Shown: positions 1 through 7,075 of the stretch, piece after piece
How the letters are laid out: the number at the start of each line of letters is the position of its first letter
Numbering within the stretch: position 1 is the stretch's first letter
Assembly: GCA_017474515.1 (NCBI GenBank)
Contig: JAFVHN010000099.1
Coordinates: 1 to 64,000 of the forward strand
Length of the DNA stretch: 64,000 nt
Source: Prevotella sp.
GTDB taxonomy: Bacteria; Bacteroidota; Bacteroidia; Bacteroidales; Bacteroidaceae
Reading direction: 5' to 3'
Translations under genes and position numbers: made by a program
Notes under the pieces: generated by a model
Told to the model about the DNA's origin: nothing
The model's database searches: none
The model's input: only the letters and a program-made list of their open reading frames with translations

Positions 1-190
1 GCATCGTAGGGCGTTAAATGTTCTTAAACAATCGGGCATGAAAGAAGCGTGAACATCCTTCATCTTTCCCTCGTGGCTGTAGGAAGTGCCATAATAGTCA
101 GATAAGTTCCGCCCACGCTATACGTGAACGTCCACCTTATCATCTATTCTCTGACCATTATTCCTTGAAACTAGCGAATGCCTATATTTT
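1..190. repeat. Duplicated AT-rich block, copy 1 (cut by window edge)
   Basis: This stretch matches 882-1090 closely over about 170 bases, with shared runs such as TAATAGTCAGATAAGTTCCG and CATCTTTCCCTCGTGGCTGT. It contains an imperfect inverted repeat (ATAATAGTCAGA against TCTGACCATTAT). Copy 2 sits just upstream of a minus-strand lipoprotein gene, so copy 1 probably leads into another gene left of the window. Compared with copy 2 it lacks about 140 bases that contain a promoter-like box. No coding region is supported between 1 and 445. Confidence 0.75.
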
Positions 191-314
191 TAGTTTGTTT
201 GTCAAACTCGCCAAAGAATCGTCTTAGACCGCCTCAGACCGTGCGGTAAGTTTGGCTAAAAATAGTTAAGAACGATGCAAGTGATTGAAAATCAGGATAG
301 ATTCCTCGGAAACC

Positions 315-420
315 AAGTCTTCAACGAGGATGAATATTAGTCAAAGAGTCTACTAGAAGATTATAAAACATCAGCGAGATAAACAAATAAAGATTTGCTT
401 GTCTCGCTGATGTTTTATAA
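315..420. terminator. Conserved tail motif plus long hairpin, copy 1
   Basis: The hairpin arms lie at 361-382 and 399-420 and pair over 22 bases with one mismatch. A-rich on the left and T-rich on the right, it can act as a terminator on either strand, including for the minus-strand lipoprotein gene ending at 446. Just before it, at 315-339, is a motif around CAACGAGGATGA shared with copies at 1337 and 2827. Read on the plus strand this motif spells VFNEDEY followed by a stop. Confidence 0.7.
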
Positions 421-445
421 TCTGTATCGTTTCATTTTTATTCTG

Positions 446-811
446 TTATCTGGTTCCATATACTTTCTGATATAGAACTTCATCCTTAGATTTTACTTCA
501 TACACATAACGTCCTTCAAATTTTATCGACGATGTGAAAATGGCATTTTCTGCTTGTTTGCAAGATTTGAGTATTAAGTCTTTTGAAGTTCCTGGGGCAA
601 AAAATTGTGAATTAAAATTGATTTTGTTCATCTTGTAGGCATCAGAATATGCAAATTCAATAGTCTCTATCTCGGAATTGTTGCCGTTTATAGCTGATGT
701 AAGACCAAAAGAATAAATTGAATAACTTTCATCGTCGCTGCCGCAAGAGGCGAGGGAGAGTATGGCAGCGCACATCACAAATGCGAGTCTCCAGATTTTT
801 AAATTCTTCAT
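446..811 (-). CDS. Small hypothetical lipoprotein
   Basis: A 121-residue protein of unknown function. The start was set at the Met of MKNLKIWRLA rather than 25 residues upstream, because this gives a proper lipoprotein signal: a positive N-terminus, a hydrophobic stretch and a lipobox ending ASC at Cys23, followed by GSDDES. It should be tethered in the inner or outer membrane facing the periplasm. No family was recognised in the mature part. The gene lies between two copies of a duplicated AT-rich block and ends just before a hairpin terminator at 361-420. A TACCTTTG box at 1144-1151 on the minus strand could drive it through a long leader. Its base composition is poorer in GC than the core genes, which suggests transfer. 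Confidence 0.6.
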   Translation of the reverse strand: MKNLKIWRLAFVMCAAILSLASCGSDDESYSIYSFGLTSAINGNNSEIETIEFAYSDAYKMNKINFNSQFFAPGTSKDLILKSCKQAENAIFTSSIKFEGRYVYEVKSKDEVLYQKVYGTR

Positions 812-881
812 TTCTGTTGCGTGTTTAAGTTTACTATAATGTTTCATTCTATTTAACGGCAAATGCAGAAAACCTTGTTGC

Positions 882-1090
882 ATCACCTGATGTTAAATTT
901 TCCTGACATTCGGGCATAAAGGAAGCGTGAACATCTCTTCATCTTTCCCTCGTGGCTGTAGGATGTGCCATAATAGTCAGATAAGTTCCGCCCACGCTAT
1001 TGCGTGAACGTTCACTTAATCTATTCTCTGACTATTATTCCTTGAAACTTCCTACATTTCGAGGTCTTCGAATGAGATAGCGAACGCCAT
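882..1090. repeat. Duplicated AT-rich block, copy 2
   Basis: Second copy of the block at 1-190. It would be the 5' leader of the minus-strand lipoprotein gene starting at 811. It holds a 12-bp inverted repeat, ATAATAGTCAGA (972-983) against TCTGACTATTAT near 1026-1037, which in copy 1 is kept with one G-U compatible change. This points to a structured RNA leader or a DNA site, but no known riboswitch class was recognised. Confidence 0.7.
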
Positions 1091-1143
1091 TTCTTTTAGC
1101 CCATAATGTCTTTGGAGACCGCTTTATCTGTGGAATCCAAATG

Positions 1144-1151
1144 CAAAGGTA
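1144..1151 (-). promoter_or_regulatory. Putative -7 box (TACCTTTG)
   Basis: TACCTTTG on the minus strand matches the Bacteroidetes -7 consensus TAnnTTTG. A TTTG lies 22 bases upstream (1174-1177), slightly longer than the usual spacing. It would start transcription near 1137, giving a leader of about 325 bases before the lipoprotein gene at 811. Confidence 0.45.
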
Positions 1152-1336
1152 CAATAAATAATGAAAAATAGAGCAAAAACACATCGCTTTTTATGAATTA
1201 TTATGCGATTCATGGTTTGTTTGTCCAATTTGCTTTATAATAGTTCTACATCGCCTCTGATGGTGCGGTTTATTTGGATAAAAATAGTTAATTATGGCTC
1301 AAATAGCTGATAGTCAATATAAAAAGGCTTGAAATA

Positions 1337-1436
1337 AAGTCTTCAACGAGGATGAGTATTAAGAGGTAGAAATCCTTTCAGGCAATTAAATACCAGCGAG
1401 ATAAACTATTTTTTGTTTGTCTCGCTGGTGTTTTAT
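1337..1436. terminator. Conserved tail motif plus long hairpin, copy 2
   Basis: The motif at 1337-1361 again reads VFNEDEY plus stop on the plus strand. The hairpin arms are near 1388-1406 and 1415-1435. Against copy 1, one T-A pair has become C-G (ATCAG/CTGAT to ACCAG/CTGGT), a compensatory change that supports a real stem. An in-frame TGA lies shortly before the motif, so this copy is not an intact coding region. Confidence 0.65.
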
Positions 1437-1464
1437 TGTTGCTTTAACCAGTAGTATAGGGATT

Positions 1465-1557
1465 CAATTATACAAATTTGCGAAACGCATTTTTTGTATA
1501 ATTGGTGTATAATATGCTTGTCGCAACTGTTCGGGTTTTCCGAACGGTTCTCTTTTT
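1465..1557 (+). ncRNA. Candidate structured RNA ending in a terminator
   Basis: A perfect 12-bp inverted repeat, CAATTATACAAA (1465-1476) and TTTGTATAATTG (1493-1504), encloses a smaller TGCG/CGCA stem. It is followed by a 10-bp GC-containing hairpin (1525-1534 with 1540-1549, one G-U pair) and a run of Ts, the layout of an intrinsic terminator on the plus strand. No plus-strand gene precedes it. It may be a small RNA or the leader of the sigma-factor gene; the first inverted repeat could instead be an operator. No clear promoter was found. Confidence 0.3.
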
Positions 1558-1659
1558 GTCAACCCTTTCAGAACTACCAAAAGATGTTTATAAATGTGCT
1601 ATAAATGAAAAAAAGAAAGCTAACTTGAAAATATAACGTATGATTCTGTAGTTATTTGC

Positions 1660-1667
1660 TATCTTTG
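1660..1667 (+). promoter_or_regulatory. Putative -7 box of the sigma-factor operon
   Basis: TATCTTTG matches the TAnnTTTG consensus and lies 41 bases before the sigma-factor start codon. A good TTTG at -33 is not evident. Confidence 0.5.
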
Positions 1668-1708
1668 TATGACTAACTATCAAAAGACGTTTTACACAGC
1701 AAGAAGAA

Positions 1709-2194
1709 ATGAAAGATTTGGAACGTGAATTTGAAGAAATGGTCAGGAAGAACCGCGGCACGATTTACACCGTGTGCTACATGTTTTCCAATGACCAGGA
1801 CGAGGTGGCCGATTTGTTCCAGGAGGTGCTTATCAACCTTTGGAAGAGCCTACCATCGTTTGAGGGACGTAGCGACGTGCGCTCCTGGGTTTATCGCGTC
1901 AGCCTGAATGTGTGCATCTCGCTCGACCACAAGAAACGACGACACAAGACGGTGCCGCTGACGATGGACATCAACCCCTACGAAGAGACGGAGACCAACC
2001 GGAACTCGCGACAAATGGACATGCTGCGCCAGCGCATTGCAAAGCTGGGCCAGTTCGACCGCGCCATCATCCTGCTCTGGCTGGAGAATATGAGCTACGA
2101 GGAGATTGCGGCCATCATGGGCATCACGGTCAAGAACGTATCGGTACGCCTCTACCGCATCAAAGAAAAATTAAAGAATATGTCAAACGATTAA
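1709..2194 (+). CDS. ECF-type RNA polymerase sigma factor
   Basis: A 161-residue sigma-70 family protein of the extracytoplasmic function class, which directs RNA polymerase to a small set of promoters in response to a signal. Region 2 covers about residues 10-75, with the typical DEVADLFQEVLINLW and SWVYRVSLNVC segments. Region 4 covers about 105-155, with a helix-turn-helix in YEEIAAIMGITVKNVSVRL. Regions 1 and 3 are absent, as expected for ECF factors. An A-rich ribosome site (AAGAAGAA) precedes the ATG. The next gene starts 13 bases after the stop and encodes a membrane protein likely to be its partner. The target genes cannot be told from the sequence. Confidence 0.92.
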   Translation: MKDLEREFEEMVRKNRGTIYTVCYMFSNDQDEVADLFQEVLINLWKSLPSFEGRSDVRSWVYRVSLNVCISLDHKKRRHKTVPLTMDINPYEETETNRNSRQMDMLRQRIAKLGQFDRAIILLWLENMSYEEIAAIMGITVKNVSVRLYRIKEKLKNMSND

Positions 2195-2207
2195 AAACCA
2201 AAGAATT

Positions 2208-2810
2208 ATGGAGAATCAGAATAACAACTTACAGGAACTGGAAGAATTGCGCAGTCAGGTCGCTGAGTTTAAGAACCGCATGGAACAGCAGGAGATTGTC
2301 AGCCGACGCCTGTTGAAAGAGGCGATGAAAGGCCATGTGACGTGGATTAAGCAGATGAGTTTTTGGGGCAGCGTAGTGGAATTGGCGATATTGCCCTTGA
2401 TGGTTTATGCGCTTAGATACATTGCCGGTTTTTCATGGCTACCTAGTATTGCCTTAGGGCTTGTGATGGCCGGTGAGGCTGCTTTTAACTTTTGGAATGT
2501 CAGTACTATACGCGACAAACATCTTGCAGTTGATGATGTGCTCAGTGCCCAGCAGCGGTTGATAACCTTCAAGCGCAGGGAAAAACTTTACACGTTCGGC
2601 ATACTTCCTTTCCTTTTGCTCTTTTTAGTATGCATTCCGTTTGGCGTTTTTCATGAAACCGACATTCCTTTCCCCCCGACTAACAGATTGGTTGTTTATT
2701 GCGTGTTGATTGTCATCACATCAGCCATATTTTCCTATGTCTTTTCCCGCAAGATGCGCTCGCTGAACAAGGCCATCAAGGACATCGACGAATTGGCTGT
2801 AAATAACTGA
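2208..2810 (+). CDS. Four-helix membrane protein, possible sigma-factor partner
   Basis: A 200-residue protein of unrecognised family. Residues 5-50 are charged and likely helical or coiled coil. Four hydrophobic segments follow at about 53-70, 74-97, 128-147 and 160-180, with positively charged loops, and the tail is charged. Immediate co-transcription with the ECF sigma factor suggests it holds or senses for that factor, by analogy with anti-sigma genes. It does not look like the usual one-helix FecR-type anti-sigma of Bacteroidetes, so the role is inferred from position only. It is followed directly by the third copy of the VFNEDKY motif and hairpin. Confidence 0.6.
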   Translation: MENQNNNLQELEELRSQVAEFKNRMEQQEIVSRRLLKEAMKGHVTWIKQMSFWGSVVELAILPLMVYALRYIAGFSWLPSIALGLVMAGEAAFNFWNVSTIRDKHLAVDDVLSAQQRLITFKRREKLYTFGILPFLLLFLVCIPFGVFHETDIPFPPTNRLVVYCVLIVITSAIFSYVFSRKMRSLNKAIKDIDELAVNN

Positions 2811-2826
2811 TAATCAGTTACGACTC

Positions 2827-2916
2827 AAGTTTTCAACGAGGATAAATATTAAATCCTTCCAGGCCATAAAACATCAGCGAGATAAACAAATTTGTTTGTC
2901 TCGCTGATGTTTTATG
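2827..2916. terminator. Conserved tail motif plus long hairpin, copy 3
   Basis: The motif at 2827-2851 reads VFNEDKY plus stop on the plus strand. The hairpin arms at 2865-2890 and 2891-2916 pair over 26 bases with a single mismatch, A-rich at left and T-rich at right. It lies between the plus-strand sigma operon and the minus-strand thioredoxin-like gene ending at 2940, so it can serve as a two-way terminator for converging genes. Confidence 0.8.
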
Positions 2917-2939
2917 ACCACTTTCGTAAAATCGCTCTG

Positions 2940-4547
2940 CTACTCTTCCAACAACTGGTTCACCGTCACGCCCTCGCGTTGCTTGCCCTGCTTATCGAAG
3001 AGCACGACGAAGGGGATGCCCGAGAATTGGAACTTTTCCTGCAGATAACCCCATTCGGAGCGGGTGATGTGTATGTGCTCGCCCTTGATGTTGTTGGGCT
3101 CGAGGAATGATTTGCAATGCTCCGGCGTATCGTCGGTGATGTAGAGATACTTCACGGGCTTGTCCTTGTTGGCCTCCACCTCGTCGCGCATGTGGAGCAT
3201 GCCAGCACGGCAGGGTCCGCACGACATTTCCCAGAAATCGACGTAGAGCACGTTGCCCTTGTACGGCTCGATGATGCGTTGGAAGATGCTGTCGCCCTTG
3301 GTCAACGGCTTGTCTTCCACCACCTTGATTTCGTGCTCCTTAATATATTCGCGATAGGCCAGAATGCCTTGTCGTATCAGCTCGGGATGGGAGACGACGG
3401 TCATGGTGGCGGCAAAGTCGTCGGCAATAACGTCATGCTGGTCCTTGTGCCATTCGGAAATGGTGAAGAGGTCGCGCAACTGACACACCTGAGCACTGAA
3501 GTCGGAAGGACTGAGATGCAGTTTTTCTTGCAACTCGTTCATCGTATTCATCCTAAACTCGCGAGAAAAGACGCGCTTATGTTGTGCCATGTCCTCAGCT
3601 GCCTTGGGGTCGTAGTCGAAGGGGAGGTAATACAAAACCCTTGGTGCATGCATGGGGCGGAAGAGCTGATATTCTAACCTGTTGAAGAAGAAATCGTCGG
3701 TGGAAATCATCAGCAAGGGATTGTCTGTCAGGTATTTCGCTCGCGGTGCCACGAAACTGAAGTATTGTTGCCAATAGGCTTTGCCGTCTATCGTGCTATC
3801 CTCACGCAATTTGTCCTCTGCACTAATATATTTGTCGCAAATGAGCTTCAAACGCTCTGAAAGGATGTAAGTACGCAAAATGTCGGAAGCCAGGGGTGAG
3901 CAGCCAGCCAGCTCTGGCAGTCCGTCATTCATTTTCCTGACGAGCTCGTCCATCTTTTCCACCTGTTGGTCCTTCCAAATCATCAGCGAGTCAAGGCCTT
4001 TCTCTTCCGCCTCCTCATACAAGTCGGGCCGGCAATATTTTTCATTTATCAGTAGCAATAGTCTGGTGACCTCACCGCCGAGGCCGGTGCCGTCAAACTT
4101 CACACCCTCCTCCTTCGTTCGTTTTGTAATGTCAATGGTGACGTTGATGGTATCGCCAGGGCAGGCATACGCCATTCCCAATGGATAGACGAGCACTTGC
4201 ATGGGGTAAGGCACATAGACATTGAGCGAGAAGGTGCCGTCGTTCTTGAACTCGATAACGGAAGTCTTCTCCTTGTGCACGATATAGTTGCGCATGATAA
4301 CGGTGAAGCTGCCATTCAACTTATCGAGAACCTCTTGTGGAATCTTCTCGCCCTTTGCTTCTTCGGGAACAACCAAGTGTCCTTGAATAACCACATTGCC
4401 GCCATGCAGGCGATATTCGCTGATTTCGGCACTCGGGAAGTTCTTCAGCTGCGGCACTTCGGGCACCTTCACTTTTTTCTTTGCTTCCATGCTGGCAGGT
4501 GCAAGCAGCACGGCAAGCAGGATGGTCAAGATGGTTTTTCTGCTCAT
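2940..4547 (-). CDS. Secreted TlpA-like thioredoxin-fold protein
   Basis: A 535-residue exported protein. The start was placed at MSRKTILTIL, giving a clear signal peptide (hydrophobic to about residue 22); the longer ORF adds 13 residues unlike a signal. The last 120 residues form a thioredoxin domain of the TlpA/ResA type, with a CGPC active site at about 443-446 after NVLYVDFWEM and the cis-proline region SGIPFVVLF. The N-terminal 400 residues are typical of large Bacteroidetes TlpA-like proteins, but no enzymatic motif was seen there. It probably acts as a thiol-disulfide oxidoreductase in the periplasm or at the outer membrane. A TACCTTTG box lies 26 bases upstream, and the gene appears to be a single transcript ending at the hairpin at 2865-2916. 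Confidence 0.85.
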   Translation of the reverse strand: MSRKTILTILLAVLLAPASMEAKKKVKVPEVPQLKNFPSAEISEYRLHGGNVVIQGHLVVPEEAKGEKIPQEVLDKLNGSFTVIMRNYIVHKEKTSVIEFKNDGTFSLNVYVPYPMQVLVYPLGMAYACPGDTINVTIDITKRTKEEGVKFDGTGLGGEVTRLLLLINEKYCRPDLYEEAEEKGLDSLMIWKDQQVEKMDELVRKMNDGLPELAGCSPLASDILRTYILSERLKLICDKYISAEDKLREDSTIDGKAYWQQYFSFVAPRAKYLTDNPLLMISTDDFFFNRLEYQLFRPMHAPRVLYYLPFDYDPKAAEDMAQHKRVFSREFRMNTMNELQEKLHLSPSDFSAQVCQLRDLFTISEWHKDQHDVIADDFAATMTVVSHPELIRQGILAYREYIKEHEIKVVEDKPLTKGDSIFQRIIEPYKGNVLYVDFWEMSCGPCRAGMLHMRDEVEANKDKPVKYLYITDDTPEHCKSFLEPNNIKGEHIHITRSEWGYLQEKFQFSGIPFVVLFDKQGKQREGVTVNQLLEE

Positions 4548-4572
4548 TGTATTCAAATTCGAAATCCGGCGG

Positions 4573-4580
4573 CAAAGGTA
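4573..4580 (-). promoter_or_regulatory. Putative -7 box of the TlpA-like gene
   Basis: TACCTTTG on the minus strand, 26 bases before the chosen start at 4547. This supports that start, since the longer ORF would begin inside the promoter. Confidence 0.55.
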
Positions 4581-4679
4581 CAACAAATTGCTGAGAAAAG
4601 AATATCATCAACCCGTCAATTATATATAATTCCACTTTTGCATATTCATATAAAAATTCTTTGTTACACTAACGATGTA

Positions 4680-5140
4680 AGAGCCGACGATGTAGGAGCC
4701 GACGCTTCCAAGCGTCGGGGTAACTTCATATTCTGGGAGTTATAAGTGCTCAGACTTTTTTAGTTACTCCGACGCTTGGAAGCGTCGGCCCCTATGGCGT
4801 CGGGGTAACTTCTTATTCTGGGAGTTATAAGTGCTCTGATTTTTTAGTTACTCCGACGATGTAGGAGCCGACGCTTCCAAGCGTCGGGGTAACTTCTTAT
4901 TCTGGGAGTTATAAGTGCTCAGTTTTTTTAGTTACTCCGACGCTTGGAAGCGTCGGCTCCTATGGCGGCGGGGTAACTTCATATTCTGGGAGTTATAAGT
5001 GCCCAGACTTTTTAGTTACTCCGACGCTTGGAAGCGTCGGCTCCTATGGCGGCGGGGTAACTTTATGTTCTGGGAGTTATAAGTGCTCTGACTTTTTGTT
5101 ACTCCGACGCTTGGAAGCGGCGGCTCCAATGGCGGCCCCT
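4680..5140. repeat. REP-like palindrome array
   Basis: Six copies of the palindrome CCGACGCTTCCAAGCGTCGG or its complement lie at 4699, 4769, 4868, 4937, 5021 and 5104; the last has one change. They are separated by five near-identical spacers reading TTCTGGGAGTTATAAGTGCT and ending in a run of T. The 4699/4769 and 4868/4937 pairs also face each other as larger inverted repeats, with arms extending to GGAGCCGACG and GTAACT, so each pair can fold into a long cruciform. The array fills the divergent gap between the TlpA-like gene and mraZ. No coding region is supported here. Confidence 0.85.
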
Positions 5141-5194
5141 AAGTCGGATTTAGCATTTTTCATTTAGCATTTTTCATTTAGCGAAGCGCCTTGG

Positions 5195-5398
5195 TTTTGT
5201 CAAGATTTTTCATGAAATTTTAGTCCTCCAGAAAGGTTTGACCGCAAATTTCGGGGAGAGATCTTGAAGATTGAGGAGGGAAATCTTGAAGATTTCTCCT
5301 TGAAATTTGCGGTCAAATTCCGGCCGATTCATAAACCGCTGAAATTCAGCGATTTACAAAATCTGCGAAAAATTGCCGGTTTTGTCAAGATTTTTCAT
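5195..5398 (+). repeat. 204-bp interspersed element, copy A
   Basis: The ends are identical direct repeats, TTTTGTCAAGATTTTTCAT at 5195-5213 and 5380-5398. The core at 5237-5317 is a near-palindrome starting TTTGACCGCAAATTTC and ending in its complement. Copies occur at 15413, 24313, 41912 and 56875. It lies upstream of mraZ. No ORF of note is inside. A 20-bp outer flank, CATTTAGCGAAGCGCCTTGG, is also shared with copy E. Confidence 0.85.
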
Positions 5399-5539
5399 AA
5401 AAATCCGGCCTCCAAAACGGGAGATTTTTTGGGGGGTAGCGACAAGGCCGCAGGGAGTGGCCAAAAAATATGGTGTACGCGCACAGGAACACTTAACGGA
5501 TGTTAAAATCAAGAAAAGTGACATTTTTTGAAAAAAAAG

Positions 5540-5564
5540 TGGGGGAAAGTGGGGAAATGTGGGG
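5540..5564 (+). promoter_or_regulatory. Likely MraZ operator (three TGGGG repeats)
   Basis: TGGGG occurs at 5540, 5550 and 5560, exactly 10 bases apart, just upstream of the -7 box of the mraZ promoter. In other bacteria MraZ is known to bind direct TGGGN repeats with this spacing and repress its own operon. The match in sequence, spacing and place is strong; binding itself is inferred. Confidence 0.85.
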
Positions 5565-5573
5565 AATTATTAC

Positions 5574-5581
5574 TATCTTTG
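5574..5581 (+). promoter_or_regulatory. dcw operon promoter, -7 box
   Basis: TATCTTTG matches TAnnTTTG and lies 26 bases before the mraZ ATG. The MraZ operator occupies the -33 region, which would let bound MraZ block polymerase. Confidence 0.75.
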
Positions 5582-5607
5582 AACCCGAATTTGAAAAATA
5601 GGCAAAC

Positions 5608-6096
5608 ATGCGCTTTTTAGGAAACATAGAAGCCAAGACCGACGCGAAGGGCCGCGTGTTCCTTCCCGCCACTTTCCGCAAGGAAATGATGTGCGGCGAG
5701 AAGGTGACGCTGGTGCTGCGCAAGGACGTTTTCCAGCCCTGCCTGGTGCTATATCCCGAGCAGGTGTGGAACGAGCGCATGGATATTATGAAGCGGCGCC
5801 TGAGCCTGTGGAACCCTCGCCACCAGCTCATCTTCCGGCAGTTCGTGAGCGGTGTGGAGGAGATTTCGCTCGACGGCAACGGCCGTTTCCTCATCCCCCG
5901 CCGCTATCTTGAAATGGCCGGCATCAAGTCAACCATCAAGTTCATCGGCATGGGCGACACCATAGAGATATGGAGCGGCGAGAACACCGAGAAACCGTTC
6001 ATGGAGCCCGAGGAATTTGGCAGGGCGCTCGAGGAAGTGATGGGCATGGACGACCCCGACACCATCGCCGGCATGGCCGGCAGTCCAAGACAATAA
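5608..6096 (+). CDS. mraZ: Transcriptional regulator MraZ
   Basis: A 162-residue MraZ/AbrB-fold protein, first gene of the division and cell-wall cluster. It starts MRFLGNIEAKTDAKGRVFLP, the usual MraZ opening, and has two SpoVT-AbrB-like halves (about 5-55 and 80-130, the second with ISLDGNGRFLIP). MraZ proteins form ring oligomers, bind repeats upstream of their own operon and repress it. Three phased TGGGG repeats just upstream (5540-5564) fit autoregulation. It is slightly longer than the usual 143-152 residues, owing to a C-terminal tail after EEVMGMDD. rsmH follows 16 bases downstream. Confidence 0.95.
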   Translation: MRFLGNIEAKTDAKGRVFLPATFRKEMMCGEKVTLVLRKDVFQPCLVLYPEQVWNERMDIMKRRLSLWNPRHQLIFRQFVSGVEEISLDGNGRFLIPRRYLEMAGIKSTIKFIGMGDTIEIWSGENTEKPFMEPEEFGRALEEVMGMDDPDTIAGMAGSPRQ

Positions 6097-6112
6097 GGAG
6101 GGGAGGCGAGTC

Positions 6113-7069
6113 ATGGCAACGACGGCAGACGGCTACCACGTTCCAGTGCTCCTGAAGGAGAGCATCGACGCGCTGAACATCATTCCCGGCGGCACCTACG
6201 TCGATGTGACCTTCGGCGGCGGCGGCCATAGCAGGGAACTGCTGAGGCGGCTGGGCGCGGAGGGCCGGCTCTTCAGCTTCGACCAGGATGCCGACGCCGA
6301 GCAGAACATCTGCCGCGGCAACGGCGAGGACGGGGCACTGCAGGGCGACGGCAGGTTCACCTTCGTGAGGAGCAACTTCAGATACCTGAGCAACTGGATG
6401 CGCTATTACGGCGTGGACAAGATAGACGGCCTGCTGGCCGACCTGGGCGTGTCGAGCCATCATTTCGACGATGCTGAACGGGGGTTCAGCCTGCGCTTCG
6501 ACGCTCCCCTGGACATGCGGATGAACAAGCGCGCCACGACGACCGCCGCCGACGTGCTGAACAAATACGGCGAGAAAGCCCTCGCCGACATCTTCTTCCT
6601 CTACGGCGAGCTGAAGCAGAGCCGAAGGATTGCGGCGGCCGTGGTGAAGGCCCGCGAGCAGAAGGCGCTGGCCACCACACAGGACCTCATCGACCTGGCA
6701 ACGCCGCTGATGGCCCGCGAACGCGAGAAGAAAGACCTGGCCCGCCTCTTCCAGGCACTGCGCATAGAGGTGAACCACGAAATGGAGGCGCTCAAGGAGA
6801 TGCTCGTGGCCGCCACCGGCCTCATCAGGCCCGGCGGACGGCTGGTGGTCATCACCTATCACTCGCTGGAAGACCGCATAGTGAAGAACATCATGAAGGC
6901 CGGCAACGCCGAGGGCCGCGTGGAGAAAGACTTCTACGGGCGCGTGAGCAGCCCCTTCACGGCCATTGGGAAAGTGGTGACACCCGACGACAGGGAAATA
7001 GCCGACAACCCGCGCAGCCGCAGCGCCAAGCTGAGGGTGGCCGAAAAACAATCTGACAACGCTGAATAG
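6113..7069 (+). CDS. rsmH: 16S rRNA (cytosine(1402)-N4)-methyltransferase RsmH
   Basis: A 318-residue RsmH (MraW), the SAM-dependent enzyme that N4-methylates C1402 of 16S rRNA in the ribosomal P site. Visible features are the N-terminal YHVPVLLKESIDAL, the SAM-binding VDVTFGGGGHSRELL, GLLADLGVSSHHFDD with the conserved DLGVSS, and the C-terminal ITYHSLEDRIVKN. Length is normal for the family. It is the second gene of the dcw cluster, a place conserved across bacteria. The next gene starts six bases after the stop. Confidence 0.97.
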   Translation: MATTADGYHVPVLLKESIDALNIIPGGTYVDVTFGGGGHSRELLRRLGAEGRLFSFDQDADAEQNICRGNGEDGALQGDGRFTFVRSNFRYLSNWMRYYGVDKIDGLLADLGVSSHHFDDAERGFSLRFDAPLDMRMNKRATTTAADVLNKYGEKALADIFFLYGELKQSRRIAAAVVKAREQKALATTQDLIDLATPLMAREREKKDLARLFQALRIEVNHEMEALKEMLVAATGLIRPGGRLVVITYHSLEDRIVKNIMKAGNAEGRVEKDFYGRVSSPFTAIGKVVTPDDREIADNPRSRSAKLRVAEKQSDNAE

Positions 7070-7075
7070 AATCTC

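Noticed and set aside
4699-5123. Palindrome array as an origin or dif site
   Set aside because: No DnaA-box cluster or dif-like 28-mer was recognised, and the multiple near-identical units fit a REP-type array better.
5264-5506. 80-residue ORF over repeat copy A
   Set aside because: It spans the interspersed element and does not persist in other copies, so it is not a gene.
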